From: Bradyrhizobium sp. JYMT SZCCT0428
GTDB lineage: Bacteria > Pseudomonadota > Alphaproteobacteria > Rhizobiales > Xanthobacteraceae
DNA: 39,269 nucleotides
Direction of reading: 5' to 3'
Assembly: GCF_018131075.1 (NCBI RefSeq)
Contig: NZ_JAFCLS010000063.1
Span: 1-39,269, forward strand
Position numbers and translations under genes: made by a program. The notes beneath the pieces are model-generated. The model had not been told where the DNA came from. It searched no databases and saw nothing but the letters and a program-made list of their open reading frames with translations. This document shows positions 7,854 through 15,240 of the stretch, one piece after another (the first letter of the stretch is position 1; each line of letters starts with the position of its first letter).

Positions 7854-8915
7854 TCAGCCAATCGTGCGCTCGAGCAGATTGAGCCAATTGGTTGTGCCCA
7901 GCTTCTTCAACAGCGGTTCGGAATATCCACTTTGGCGGAGAGTCCCGATGAGCACCGGCAACCCGGCCGCCGAGCCGATTTTCGCCGGCACGGTTGCGCC
8001 GTCGAAATCCGATCCAAATCCGACGTGGTCCTCGCCGAGCCTGTCGATGAGATAGTCGAGCTGACGCACCATCAGTTCGACATCCGTATCCGCGATCATG
8101 TTGCCGTCAGGGCGAAGAAAGCAGGTCGCGAAGTTGAGACCGACCATGCCTGCGGAATCGCGGATCGCTGCCAATTGCCGGTCGGTCAGGTTTCTCGGCG
8201 AAGGGCACAACGCATGCGCGTTGGAATGCGTCGCGACCAGCGGCGCCTTGGAAAGGCGCGCGACATCCCAGAAGCCCTTTTCGGTGATATGCGAGAGGTC
8301 GACGAGGATCTTCATTTCGTTGCAGGCACTGACGAGCTTTTCACCTGATACGGTCAGGCCGTCGCCGGTATCCGGGCCGCCGGGAAACTGGAACGGGACG
8401 CCATGACCAAAAATGTTATTCCGGCTCCAGACCGGTCCCAGCGAGCGCAGGCCCGCCGCGTACAGCACCTCCAGAAAATGCAGATCACCGTCGATGGCTT
8501 CGGCGCCTTCCAGATGAAGCACCACCGCCAGCGCTCCGCGCTCGATCGCTGAATGGATCTCCGCGGTCGTCTTGCAAAGCGCGACAGCGCCCTGCGATCC
8601 CCTGACAAGCCGCATCAGGATCGCCAGCTCGCCGGCGACGGATTTCCGTGCCTCTTCGATGGGAAGCGGATCAGGAAGCGGCACCGCATAGCGGCCGCCC
8701 GTCATCTGCTTGCTGAGCGACGCAAAGTTGCCCGGCGATGGCGAGTACATCGCGAACAGACCGCCGACGAAAGCTCCGGCCCTGGCCTTTTTCAGGTCGA
8801 TATGGCCGGCGTCTTCGCCTTCAAGGAAATCGGACACCACGTCGCTGGATTTAGACTTGTAAAGACGCAGCAGGACATCGTTATGGCCGTCGAAGATGGA
8901 AATGTTGGTGGTCAT
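7854..8915 (-). CDS. Membrane dipeptidase, peptidase family M19
   Basis: A 353-residue zinc dipeptidase of the renal dipeptidase family, which hydrolyses dipeptides including those with C-terminal D-residues. The metal-ligand set is visible: H11 and D13 in FDGHND, E136 in LHLEGAEA, H209 in DLSHI, H230 in ATHSNAHAL, and D303 in GFGSDFDGA. Length is normal for the family. No signal peptide, so it is probably cytoplasmic like many bacterial members. It is monocistronic, convergent with the gene at 7467, and has a palindromic repeat upstream. A role in D-Ala dipeptide or peptide-derivative turnover is inferred from the family. Confidence 0.93.
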   Translation of the reverse strand: MTTNISIFDGHNDVLLRLYKSKSSDVVSDFLEGEDAGHIDLKKARAGAFVGGLFAMYSPSPGNFASLSKQMTGGRYAVPLPDPLPIEEARKSVAGELAILMRLVRGSQGAVALCKTTAEIHSAIERGALAVVLHLEGAEAIDGDLHFLEVLYAAGLRSLGPVWSRNNIFGHGVPFQFPGGPDTGDGLTVSGEKLVSACNEMKILVDLSHITEKGFWDVARLSKAPLVATHSNAHALCPSPRNLTDRQLAAIRDSAGMVGLNFATCFLRPDGNMIADTDVELMVRQLDYLIDRLGEDHVGFGSDFDGATVPAKIGSAAGLPVLIGTLRQSGYSEPLLKKLGTTNWLNLLERTIG

Positions 8916-9017
8916 TGTTTACAGGTGCCCGTGACAGATATCGCGAGTTGCGACATCGCCTGCAATTTTCCGCAGAACTTGTCCGTGTGCAACCTCAAAT
9001 GAGCAAGGAGCCAGCTT

Positions 9018-9138
9018 GTCGTCCCTGCGAACGCAGGGACCCATAGCCACAGGGAGCGGTTGTTGCAAAGAAAGTCGTCCAGCAGCCTGCCCGATAATTC
9101 CGCCGCGGCGTATGGGTCCCTGCGTTCGCAGGGACGAC
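9018..9138. repeat. Large inverted repeat, TATGGGTCCC family
   Basis: Perfect 28-bp inverted arms at 9018-9045 and 9111-9138, separated by 65 bases. Each arm is itself a hairpin (GTCCCTGCG / CGCAGGGAC). The right arm is preceded by GCCGCGGCG as in the copy at 60-157. The nested geometry resembles a pair of REP-like units in opposite orientation. It lies between the dipeptidase promoter region and the gene at 9213. Confidence 0.85.
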
Positions 9139-9212
9139 AGCTAACGGAGGAACAAATCGGAGGCCAAAGCATTATTCAGCCAGCATCACGCATCGATTTG
9201 GAGCAACGCGTG

Positions 9213-9512
9213 ATGACCGCGGACGCATTTGAACTCCGCCGCTGTGTACAACAGCATTTCCTCGGCCGTGTATCGTCAGTGATGTTCGATCCGGGCTACC
9301 GCAATCATCTGGCGCTGATCGCTGACGGTTATGATGTCCGCGTATTCCTCGACGATGTGCTGCAGGACGGCTGTATTATCGCGGACCCCGATCAGGGTTT
9401 CGTCCAGCGGCGCGCCTTTCTCAGATCGTCAGGGATCACCGACACGCGCCGCGGCTCCGTGTCGATCAGAATATCGAAGAAGTCGGTACGGCGGATTGAG
9501 CCGCAGGCGTAA
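9213..9512 (+). CDS. Small hypothetical protein ending inside a repeat
   Basis: A 99-residue candidate protein from ATG 9213 (MTADAFELRRCVQQHFLGRV, then FDPGYRNHLALIADGYDVRV and FLDDVLQDGCIIADPDQGF). The first 70 residues have protein-like composition with alternating beta-type hydrophobics. No known family is recognised. GGAG lies about 12 bases upstream, so the start is tentative. The last residues (VRRIEPQA) and the stop codon fall inside the CGGCGGATT palindrome at 9489-9519, suggesting that insertion of the repeat supplied a new C terminus or cut the gene short. Confidence 0.5.
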   Translation: MTADAFELRRCVQQHFLGRVSSVMFDPGYRNHLALIADGYDVRVFLDDVLQDGCIIADPDQGFVQRRAFLRSSGITDTRRGSVSIRISKKSVRRIEPQA

Positions 9513-9519
9513 TCCGCCG
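9489..9519. repeat. CGGCGGATT palindromic repeat
   Basis: CGGCGGATT (9489-9497), 13 bases, AATCCGCCG (9511-9519). The arms are the same as in the repeat at 6781-6808. It overlaps the 3' end of the gene at 9213-9512. Confidence 0.75.
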
Positions 9520-9633
9520 CCTTGGCTGATGCGTAAACGGCGGCTACCGCGTCACCGCCTTGCGAGACGTCCATCGGCCGGTTGCCTGCGCAACTCACTT
9601 CCGGTGACATCGCCAATATGCCATACGCAGGAC

Positions 9634-9978
9634 ATGTCCCCTCTGAAGCCCCCGGCCACCTACGACGATTTCGCCCGTCTCGACATCCGGGTCGGCAAGG
9701 TCGTGGATATCCAGCCGTTCCCGCGCGCGCGCAATCCTTCCTACAAGGTCGGCGTCGACGTCGGCGCGGACAGGATCATGTGGTCGAGCGCGCAGATCAC
9801 GAACTATGAGCCCGCAGCCCTGCTCGGCTCGCTGGTCGTCTGCGTCTGCAATCTGGGTGCGAAGAACATCGCGGGCTTCACGTCCGAACTACTGATCCTC
9901 GGCGCAAAGGACGCGGGAGGCAGCGTGATCGTCCTCGGCCCGCGCAGCGAGGTGGCGATCGGCGAGCCTGTGTTTTGA
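9634..9978 (+). CDS. csaA: tRNA-binding-domain chaperone, CsaA family
   Basis: A 114-residue protein of the stand-alone EMAP/Trbp111-like OB fold. Conserved blocks are visible: FARLDIRVGKVVDIQPFPRA, SYKVGVDVGAD, SSAQITNYEP, LLGSLVVCVCNLGAKNIAGF, then SELLILGAKD and the C-terminal GEPVF. CsaA proteins act as dimeric chaperones linked to protein export in Bacillus and bind tRNA-like or peptide ligands. The length matches the usual 105-115 residues. The start at 9634 is the ATG from which family homology begins; its ribosome-binding site is weak (GCAGGAC). It is flanked by repeats, with no operon partner. Confidence 0.92.
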   Translation: MSPLKPPATYDDFARLDIRVGKVVDIQPFPRARNPSYKVGVDVGADRIMWSSAQITNYEPAALLGSLVVCVCNLGAKNIAGFTSELLILGAKDAGGSVIVLGPRSEVAIGEPVF

Positions 9979-9994
9979 GTGGTCCGAAGTACAA

Positions 9995-10070
9995 GTAGCC
10001 CGGATGAGCGCAGCGATATCCGGGACCGCGTCAACACCGCCCCTGATATCGCTGCGCTCATCCGGGCTAC
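9995..10070. repeat. GTAGCCCGGATGAGC-type inverted repeat
   Basis: Perfect 26-bp arms at 9995-10020 and 10045-10070, separated by 24 bases. It lies just after the csaA stop and before pdxY. A further degenerate half (CCATCCGGGCTACG) is present near 10137-10150, immediately upstream of pdxY. Another family member is at 808-863. The long stem would fold stably in the csaA transcript. Confidence 0.9.
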
Positions 10071-10158
10071 GTAGCTGCGTCGCCTCCCTGCACAAATCGT
10101 CTCCACCCGGCGCAATCCCCGGATTGCACGGCGCTCCATCCGGGCTACGATCACCATC

Positions 10159-11043
10159 ATGACCGTCATCTCCATCCAGTCCCAGGTCGCTTACGGCCAT
10201 GTCGGCAACTCTGCCGCGGTGTTTCCGATGCAGATGCATGGCATCGACGTCATTGCGGTGCCGACGACCTTGCTGAGCAACCGGCCGGGCTATCCAACCA
10301 TCCGCGGCCGGGTGCTGGAGGCGCAACTGGTCGCCGATCTCCTGCTCGGGATCGAGGAGCGCGGCGCGGTCGACACCTGTCAGATGATCCTGTCGGGCTA
10401 TCTCGGCTCGGCTGACATTGCCGCTGTCGTCGCCGACTTCGTCGCGCGCGCCAGGGCCCGCAACCCTTCCCTCTGCTATGTCTGCGATCCCGTGCTCGGC
10501 GATCGCGACCGCGGCCTGTTCGTGAAAGCCGACATCCCGCCGCTGGTGCGCGACCGGCTGTGCAGCCTCGCCGACATCATCACCCCCAATCATTTCGAGT
10601 TCGAATGGCTCTGCGGAGCAAAGGCCTCCACATCGGATCAAATGATCGAAGCGGCGCGTGCGCTGATGGCGCGCGGCCCATCGACCGTCGTGGTCACGTC
10701 GGCCGAACTGTCGGATACGCCTGATGGCGAGATCGAGACCCTCGCCATCGAGCAGTCGAGCGCCTGGCGCGTACGCACGCCGAAAGTTCCGATCAGCCCG
10801 AACGGCACAGGCGACCTGTTCGCCGCGCTGTTCACATCAGCGCGCGTACTGAACAAAGCCACACCGGAAGCGCTCGGCCACGCGGCGTCAGCCATATCGG
10901 CCGTGCTGGAGCGCACCGCGGCGCGCGGGACGGAGGAAATGCGGATCGTCGAGAGCGCGGAGATGCTCGTTAATCCGAAGCGGCGGTTCGAGGCGGTCGC
11001 TATCGGCGGATCGCAGGTTCAAACTTCAACCGGTCAGGCGTGA
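10159..11043 (+). CDS. pdxY: Pyridoxal kinase
   Basis: A 294-residue ribokinase-superfamily enzyme that phosphorylates pyridoxal (and related vitamers) to PLP in the B6 salvage pathway. Diagnostic segments: SIQSQVAYGHVGNSAAVFPM at the N terminus, VLGDRDRGLFV, ADIITPNHFEFEWLCG, VVTSAELSD, and the anion-hole and catalytic motif PNGTGDLFAALF with its Asp base. Length and order match PdxY/PdxK. It stands alone after a palindromic repeat. The last three bases (TGA) form part of a CRP-like palindrome that probably belongs to the next gene. PLP supply is loosely relevant to the PLP-dependent aminotransferase at 11426, but no regulatory link is visible. Confidence 0.95.
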   Translation: MTVISIQSQVAYGHVGNSAAVFPMQMHGIDVIAVPTTLLSNRPGYPTIRGRVLEAQLVADLLLGIEERGAVDTCQMILSGYLGSADIAAVVADFVARARARNPSLCYVCDPVLGDRDRGLFVKADIPPLVRDRLCSLADIITPNHFEFEWLCGAKASTSDQMIEAARALMARGPSTVVVTSAELSDTPDGEIETLAIEQSSAWRVRTPKVPISPNGTGDLFAALFTSARVLNKATPEALGHAASAISAVLERTAARGTEEMRIVESAEMLVNPKRRFEAVAIGGSQVQTSTGQA

Positions 11044-11053
11044 TGTGAGTCAC
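11040..11053. promoter_or_regulatory. CRP/FNR-like palindrome upstream of GG peptide 2
   Basis: GTGA-TGTGAG-TCAC at 11040-11053 overlaps the pdxY stop codon and ends 87 bases before the ATG of the GG peptide at 11141. The surrounding 20-mer differs at a single base from the one at 21410-21429 (GTGATGTGAATCACGGAACC there). Confidence 0.6.
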
Positions 11054-11140
11054 GGAACCTGCGTCCGGCGCGCGGCATGCTCCAGATCACAGATCGGGAC
11101 GCGGTGGTCGCGCACCCCCTGCCATAGAGGGAGAAATGCC

Positions 11141-11293
11141 ATGAACGCCGATAAAGCTGTGAATGCCAAGTTCGATGCGCTCTCCGACAAGGAACTCAAC
11201 GCCGTGTCGGGCGGCAAGCAACGCGTGCAGGTGACCAAGGAGCAGTACGAACAGATTCTCGCAGTCAAGATGATGTTCGCCAATTTGAAGTGA
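11141..11293 (+). CDS. GG-leader small peptide 2
   Basis: A 50-residue peptide from an ATG with AGAGGGAGA upstream. The leader MNADKAVNAKFDALSDKELN ends in AVSGG; the 25-residue core is KQRVQVTKEQYEQILAVKMM followed by FANLK. It is basic and amphipathic and has no Cys, Ser clusters or heterocycle-type composition. The leader has the L-S-x-x-E-L-x-x-V-S-G-G form typical of double-glycine peptides. It is preceded by a CRP-like site and followed by a strong palindrome (11323-11350), so it is probably a stand-alone transcript. No transporter or modification gene is adjacent. Membrane-active or signalling functions are both possible and untested. Confidence 0.75.
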   Translation: MNADKAVNAKFDALSDKELNAVSGGKQRVQVTKEQYEQILAVKMMFANLK

Positions 11294-11322
11294 GCCCGAC
11301 ATAGGGATCGAATGACGGCCGA

Positions 11323-11350
11323 CCACCTCTTCCGCATGCGGAAGAGGTGG
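11323..11350 (+). terminator. Perfect 28-bp palindrome between GG peptide 2 and hisC
   Basis: CCACCTCTTCCGCA / TGCGGAAGAGGTGG, 14-bp arms without spacer, 29 bases after the peptide stop. There is no T tract, but the stem would block or stabilise the short peptide transcript and separate it from the aminotransferase gene. Confidence 0.65.
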
Positions 11351-11425
11351 GGCAGGGGATGCCTATCGCCCCGCTGTTGTGCTACTCCAAAGACGGCGGA
11401 ATCCGCCGTACTCGCTGGAGAAGAC

Positions 11426-12490
11426 ATGAGCCGTTTCTGGAGCCGCCTGACGCACGACCTGAAACCTTATGTGCCGGGCGAACAGCCCCGCATCGCCGAT
11501 CTGGTCAAGCTCAACACCAATGAAAGCCCGCTGGGCCCTTCCCCGCGCGTGCTGGAAGCCATCCGTGGCGAGGCCGCCGATAGCTTGCGTCTCTACCCGG
11601 ATCCGCAGGCGTCAGCGCTGTGCGCGGCGCTCGCCGCCTACCACAAGGTACGCCCCGAGCAGGTGTTCGTCGGCAACGGCTCGGACGAGGTGCTGGCCCA
11701 CGCCTTCGCTGCCCTGCTGAAGCACGATGCGCCGCTGCTATTCCCCGACATCACCTACAGCTTCTACCCGGTCTATTGCCGCCTGTTCGGCATCGCCTAT
11801 GAGGCCGTGCCGCTCGATGAGGCGATGCGGATCCGGCTCGCTGATTATCGCCGCACCGCCGGCGCGATCATCGTGCCCAATCCAAATGCGCCGACCGGGG
11901 TGGCGCTGTCGCGGGCCGAGATCGCTTCCCTGCTGGAGCAGCATCCCGACGCGCCCGTTGTCATCGACGAGGCCTATGTCGATTTCGGCGCCGAGACCGC
12001 GATCCCGCTGGTCGCTTCGCACCCGAACCTGCTGGTCGTTCAAACCATGTCGAAATCGCGGGCGCTCGCGGGCTTGCGCGTCGGCTATGCGATCGGCGAT
12101 TCCGGGCTGATCGAGGCGCTGACGCGGGTAAAGGACAGCTTCAACTCCTATCCGCTCGGCCGCCCCGCCCAGGCCGGGGCCATCGCCGCACTGGAGGACG
12201 AAGCCTGGTTTCAGAACAGCCGCGCCAGCGTGATCGAAGGCCGCGAGCGGCTTACCCAGGGCTTGGTCCGGCTTGGCTTCGAGGTGCTGCCGTCCTCAGC
12301 CAACTTCGTGTTCGCGCGCCATCCGGCGCATCAGGGCGCGGCGCTGGCTGCAGCGCTGCGCCAGCGTGCGGTCATCGTCCGCCATTTTGCCGCGCCCCGG
12401 ATCTCAGACTATCTGCGGATCACGGTCGGCACCGACGGGCAAACCGACCGGTTGTTGTCGGCGCTGTCGGAAATCCTGGGTAGCGCCTAG
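11426..12490 (+). CDS. hisC: Histidinol-phosphate aminotransferase-like, fold-type I PLP enzyme
   Basis: A 354-residue PLP aminotransferase that in the HisC family converts imidazole-acetol phosphate plus glutamate to histidinol phosphate. Signature segments: VKLNTNESPLGPSPRVLEAI, LRLYPDPQ, FVGNGSDEVLAHAFAAL, FPDITYSFYPVY, PNPNAPTGVALS, VIDEAYVDFG, and MSKSRALAGLRVGYAIG carrying the PLP lysine. GGAG ahead of ATG 11426 and homology both support the start. The gene is not in a histidine operon here, so a second aminotransferase specificity (for example aromatic amino acids) cannot be excluded. It stands apart from the LuxR-type gene by about 95 bases. Confidence 0.92.
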   Translation: MSRFWSRLTHDLKPYVPGEQPRIADLVKLNTNESPLGPSPRVLEAIRGEAADSLRLYPDPQASALCAALAAYHKVRPEQVFVGNGSDEVLAHAFAALLKHDAPLLFPDITYSFYPVYCRLFGIAYEAVPLDEAMRIRLADYRRTAGAIIVPNPNAPTGVALSRAEIASLLEQHPDAPVVIDEAYVDFGAETAIPLVASHPNLLVVQTMSKSRALAGLRVGYAIGDSGLIEALTRVKDSFNSYPLGRPAQAGAIAALEDEAWFQNSRASVIEGRERLTQGLVRLGFEVLPSSANFVFARHPAHQGAALAAALRQRAVIVRHFAAPRISDYLRITVGTDGQTDRLLSALSEILGSA

Positions 12491-12585
12491 GCATCCGCTC
12501 AAACTTGGGCTTGTTATTGCCTTCCCAGCGACCCCGGCGTAATTTCTGAGCAGCTTCAGATTCTAGCTTGCGATCGGGAGAACCC

Positions 12586-13668
12586 TTGCCAGCGTGGAAT
12601 TTCGGCCCCGCCGAACAGGAATTTGCCGAGGCTGGCCTTGATCCCGCGCGCTGGGTCCAGGCGCTGACTTCCGTGGCATCTGCCACCGGGAGCTTTGGCG
12701 CCGTCATGCTGCCCCTGTCGGGCGATGCCCTTCCCAACGTTCCCTATACCGAAAGTGTCTCCAGGGTGATGGAGGACTATTTCCGGGATGGCTGGCACTC
12801 GCAGGACGAGCGCATGCGCACCGTCCCGACCCTGACGCAGCGAGGGGTCGCTGACGATTTCGACGGCCATAGCGCCGATGAGATCGCCAAACATCCCTAT
12901 TACCAGGAGTTCCTCGGACCGCATGGCCTGCGCTGGTACGCCGGCGTCAAGGTTGCCTGCGGCGACGATCTGTGGGCGGTGGCACTGCAGCGCACGATCG
13001 ATCAGGGGCCGTTTTCGGCGGACGAGAAGGACGAACTGGCGCGGATATCCAGCCGGCTTTCGACCGGCGCCGCGATCGCCCGCGCGCTCAGCGCTTCCGC
13101 CGCGTCAGGCGCGCTGGAAGCATTTGAAATGAGCGGCACGGCGGTCGTCCTGATCAACCGCCATGGCCATGTATTCAAGGCCAATGCCCAAGCCGAACGC
13201 CTTCTGGTGGATGATGTTACGATCGTAAAGGGCCAGCTGACCGCCAAGGACATTCGGGCGACGACCGCCTTGAACCGCGCCCTTCACAATTTGCTGTGGC
13301 GTCCGACCGCCGGGCTTTCCGCGCCGGTCGCGTTGCCTCGAGCGACCGGCCGGCCGCTGCTTGCGTACCCGGCGAGACTTTCGAATTCGACCGCCAATGC
13401 ACTGGCTGATTGCCAGGCCATGGTCATTCTGATCGATCCAGATAGCCGATCTCCGACGCCGGAAACCAACTTGCGTACGGTGTTTCGCCTGACCCAGGCG
13501 GAAGCCAGGCTCGCGACGCAGCTGGCGCGCGGCGAGTCCCTGGAGAACGTCGCCGATCAATTCGGGATCGGAAAGGAGACCGCGCGGAGCCAGCTCAAGA
13601 GCATCTTCGCCAAGACCGGCGTGCACCGGCAGGCCGAACTGGTCGCGGTGCTGGCAAAGCTGCTGTAA
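12586..13668 (+). CDS. LuxR-family HTH transcriptional regulator
   Basis: About 360 residues. The C-terminal 65 residues form a LuxR/FixJ-type helix-turn-helix (FRLTQAEARLATQLARGESL, ENVADQFGIGKETARSQLKS, IFAKTGVHRQAELV). The N-terminal region of about 170 residues (HSQDERMRT, HPYYQEFLGPHGLRWYAG) and a PAS-like middle segment (AVVLINRHGHVFKANAQAER) look like ligand- or signal-sensing modules. I see no receiver-domain Asp, so it is not a classical response regulator. The start is taken as TTG at 12586 because GGGAG lies six bases ahead; another TTG at 12568 is possible. It precedes the PNPOx-like gene by 38 bases and may regulate it. The target and inducer are unknown. Confidence 0.88.
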   Translation: MPAWNFGPAEQEFAEAGLDPARWVQALTSVASATGSFGAVMLPLSGDALPNVPYTESVSRVMEDYFRDGWHSQDERMRTVPTLTQRGVADDFDGHSADEIAKHPYYQEFLGPHGLRWYAGVKVACGDDLWAVALQRTIDQGPFSADEKDELARISSRLSTGAAIARALSASAASGALEAFEMSGTAVVLINRHGHVFKANAQAERLLVDDVTIVKGQLTAKDIRATTALNRALHNLLWRPTAGLSAPVALPRATGRPLLAYPARLSNSTANALADCQAMVILIDPDSRSPTPETNLRTVFRLTQAEARLATQLARGESLENVADQFGIGKETARSQLKSIFAKTGVHRQAELVAVLAKLL

Positions 13669-13706
13669 GCACCTGCCCGACCGTCCTGTGACCGAGGAGG
13701 CAAACG

Positions 13707-14309
13707 ATGACCGATACCGTCATGTTTCACGAGGGCAATCGCCGGCTGCAGGATCAGTTCGGCAGCCGCCGGATTTCCGACCGTCTGGAGGAATATTCCC
13801 GCGCGGAATTCACACCTGATGACCGGGCGTTCATCGAGAACCCGCCGTACTTCTTCCTGGCGACCGCCGATGCCGAGGGCCGGCCCGATTGCTCGTTCAA
13901 GGGCGGCATGCCGGGCTTCGTGACCGTCACCGGGCCGTCCGAGCTCGCCTTCCCCGACTACGACGGCAACGGCATGTTCAAGAGCCTCGGCAATATCCTG
14001 GTGAACGCCGATGTCGGCCTGCTGTTCATTGTCATGCATGGCAGGCCGCAGCGCCTGCGTGTCAACGGCACGGCAACCGTCAGCCGCGAAGATCCGCTGC
14101 TCGCCAGCACCGTCGGCGCGCAGTTGATCGTCCGGGTCGCCGCGCGCGTGATTTTTCCGAATTGTCCGCGCTACATCCCGGACATGCAGCTCAACGATCC
14201 CTCGGTTTACACGCCGCGCGCCGGATATGAGGCGCCCGAGCCGGTGTGGAAGGGCTTTGACAGTTTTAAGGATTACGTGCATCCACTCCAGCCCACCTTC
14301 AAGGGCTAG
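13707..14309 (+). CDS. Pyridoxamine 5'-phosphate oxidase family protein
   Basis: A 200-residue flavin-binding split-barrel protein. Core segments: RAFIENPPYFFLATADAEGR, DCSFKGGMPGFVTVTGPSEL, AFPDYDGNGMFKSLGNILVN, VGLLFIVMHGRPQRLRVNG. The family uses FMN (or F420 in actinobacteria) and many members are of unknown substrate; this one is not the true PdxH. A clear GAGGAGG precedes ATG 13707. It lies between a LuxR-type regulator and a PanE-like reductase, all co-directional, with only seven bases to the next gene, which suggests a short operon with 14317-15228. Confidence 0.88.
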   Translation: MTDTVMFHEGNRRLQDQFGSRRISDRLEEYSRAEFTPDDRAFIENPPYFFLATADAEGRPDCSFKGGMPGFVTVTGPSELAFPDYDGNGMFKSLGNILVNADVGLLFIVMHGRPQRLRVNGTATVSREDPLLASTVGAQLIVRVAARVIFPNCPRYIPDMQLNDPSVYTPRAGYEAPEPVWKGFDSFKDYVHPLQPTFKG

Positions 14310-14316
14310 GAACAGC

Positions 14317-15228
14317 ATGCAAGTCGCGGTCGTCGGCGCCGGAGCGGTCGGTTGCTACTATGGAGGATTGCTGCTGCGGGCCGGACATCAGGTGACGTTC
14401 ATCGGCCGGCAGCCGCATGTCGACGCCATCAACGCAAACGGCCTGCTGCTCGACACCAGGACGTTCAAGGGACATTTGCCCGCCAAAGCCGCAACCGACG
14501 CCGGCGCCCTGGCCTCGCCGGATCTGGTGCTGGTGTGCGTCAAGTCGGCCGATACCGAGCAGGCCGGCCGGTCGCTTGCCGGACGCGTGCGGCCGGAAAC
14601 CTCCGTGCTCAGCCTGCAGAACGGCGTCGACAACGCGCCGCGCCTCGCCGCCATCATCGGCCACGCCGTCATCCCCGTCGTCGTTTATGTCGGCAGCGAG
14701 ATGGCCGGGCCCGGCCATGTCAGGCATCACGGCGGCGGCGACCTTGCGATCGGCGCCTCGGCCGCCAGCGAAGCGCTGGCGCAAACGCTGCGAGCCGCCG
14801 GTGTCGGCGTTACGATATCGGACGACATCGAAGTCACGCTGTGGAGCAAACTGATCATCAACTGCGCCTTCAACGCACTGTCCGCCGTAGCCGGCATTTC
14901 CTACGGACCGATGCTGGAAGTCGATGGCACAAGGGATGTCGTCGCCCGCGCGGTGCAGGAGGCGATTGCGGTCGCCCGCGCCAGCGGGGTCGCGATCCCC
15001 GACGACATCACCGGGCACATCATGAATATCCCCGCCAACATGCCGAACCAGATGTCCTCCACCGCGCAGGATCTGGCGCGCGGCAAGCCCAGCGAGATCG
15101 ACTTTCTCAACGGCTATGTGGTGCGCAAGGGCGTTGAACTCGGCATTCCCACGCCGACCAATCAGGCGCTGCAGGTGATGGTGAAACTGGCGGAGCGCGG
15201 CAAGGAATTGTCCGGGAGACGGACGTAG
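14317..15228 (+). CDS. panE: 2-dehydropantoate 2-reductase family
   Basis: A 303-residue NADPH-dependent reductase of the ApbA/PanE family, which reduces ketopantoate to pantoate in pantothenate synthesis. The Rossmann start MQVAVVGAGAVGCYYGGLLL carries GxGAxG. Further motifs are FIGRQPHVDAI, DLVLVCVKSADTEQ, LSLQNGVDN, the catalytic-type lysine in LWSKLIINCAFNALSA, and a C-terminal helical region with SSTAQDLARGKPSEIDFLNG, the usual signature of the family. AGGA ahead of ATG 14317 and the Rossmann motif fix the start. Many alphaproteobacteria carry several paralogues, so the substrate may differ from ketopantoate. Probably co-transcribed with 13707-14309. Confidence 0.9.
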   Translation: MQVAVVGAGAVGCYYGGLLLRAGHQVTFIGRQPHVDAINANGLLLDTRTFKGHLPAKAATDAGALASPDLVLVCVKSADTEQAGRSLAGRVRPETSVLSLQNGVDNAPRLAAIIGHAVIPVVVYVGSEMAGPGHVRHHGGGDLAIGASAASEALAQTLRAAGVGVTISDDIEVTLWSKLIINCAFNALSAVAGISYGPMLEVDGTRDVVARAVQEAIAVARASGVAIPDDITGHIMNIPANMPNQMSSTAQDLARGKPSEIDFLNGYVVRKGVELGIPTPTNQALQVMVKLAERGKELSGRRT

Positions 15229-15240
15229 CATGCAGGAACG

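Noticed and set aside
14299..15231. 310-codon minus-strand frame
   Set aside because: Antisense shadow of the PanE-like gene.
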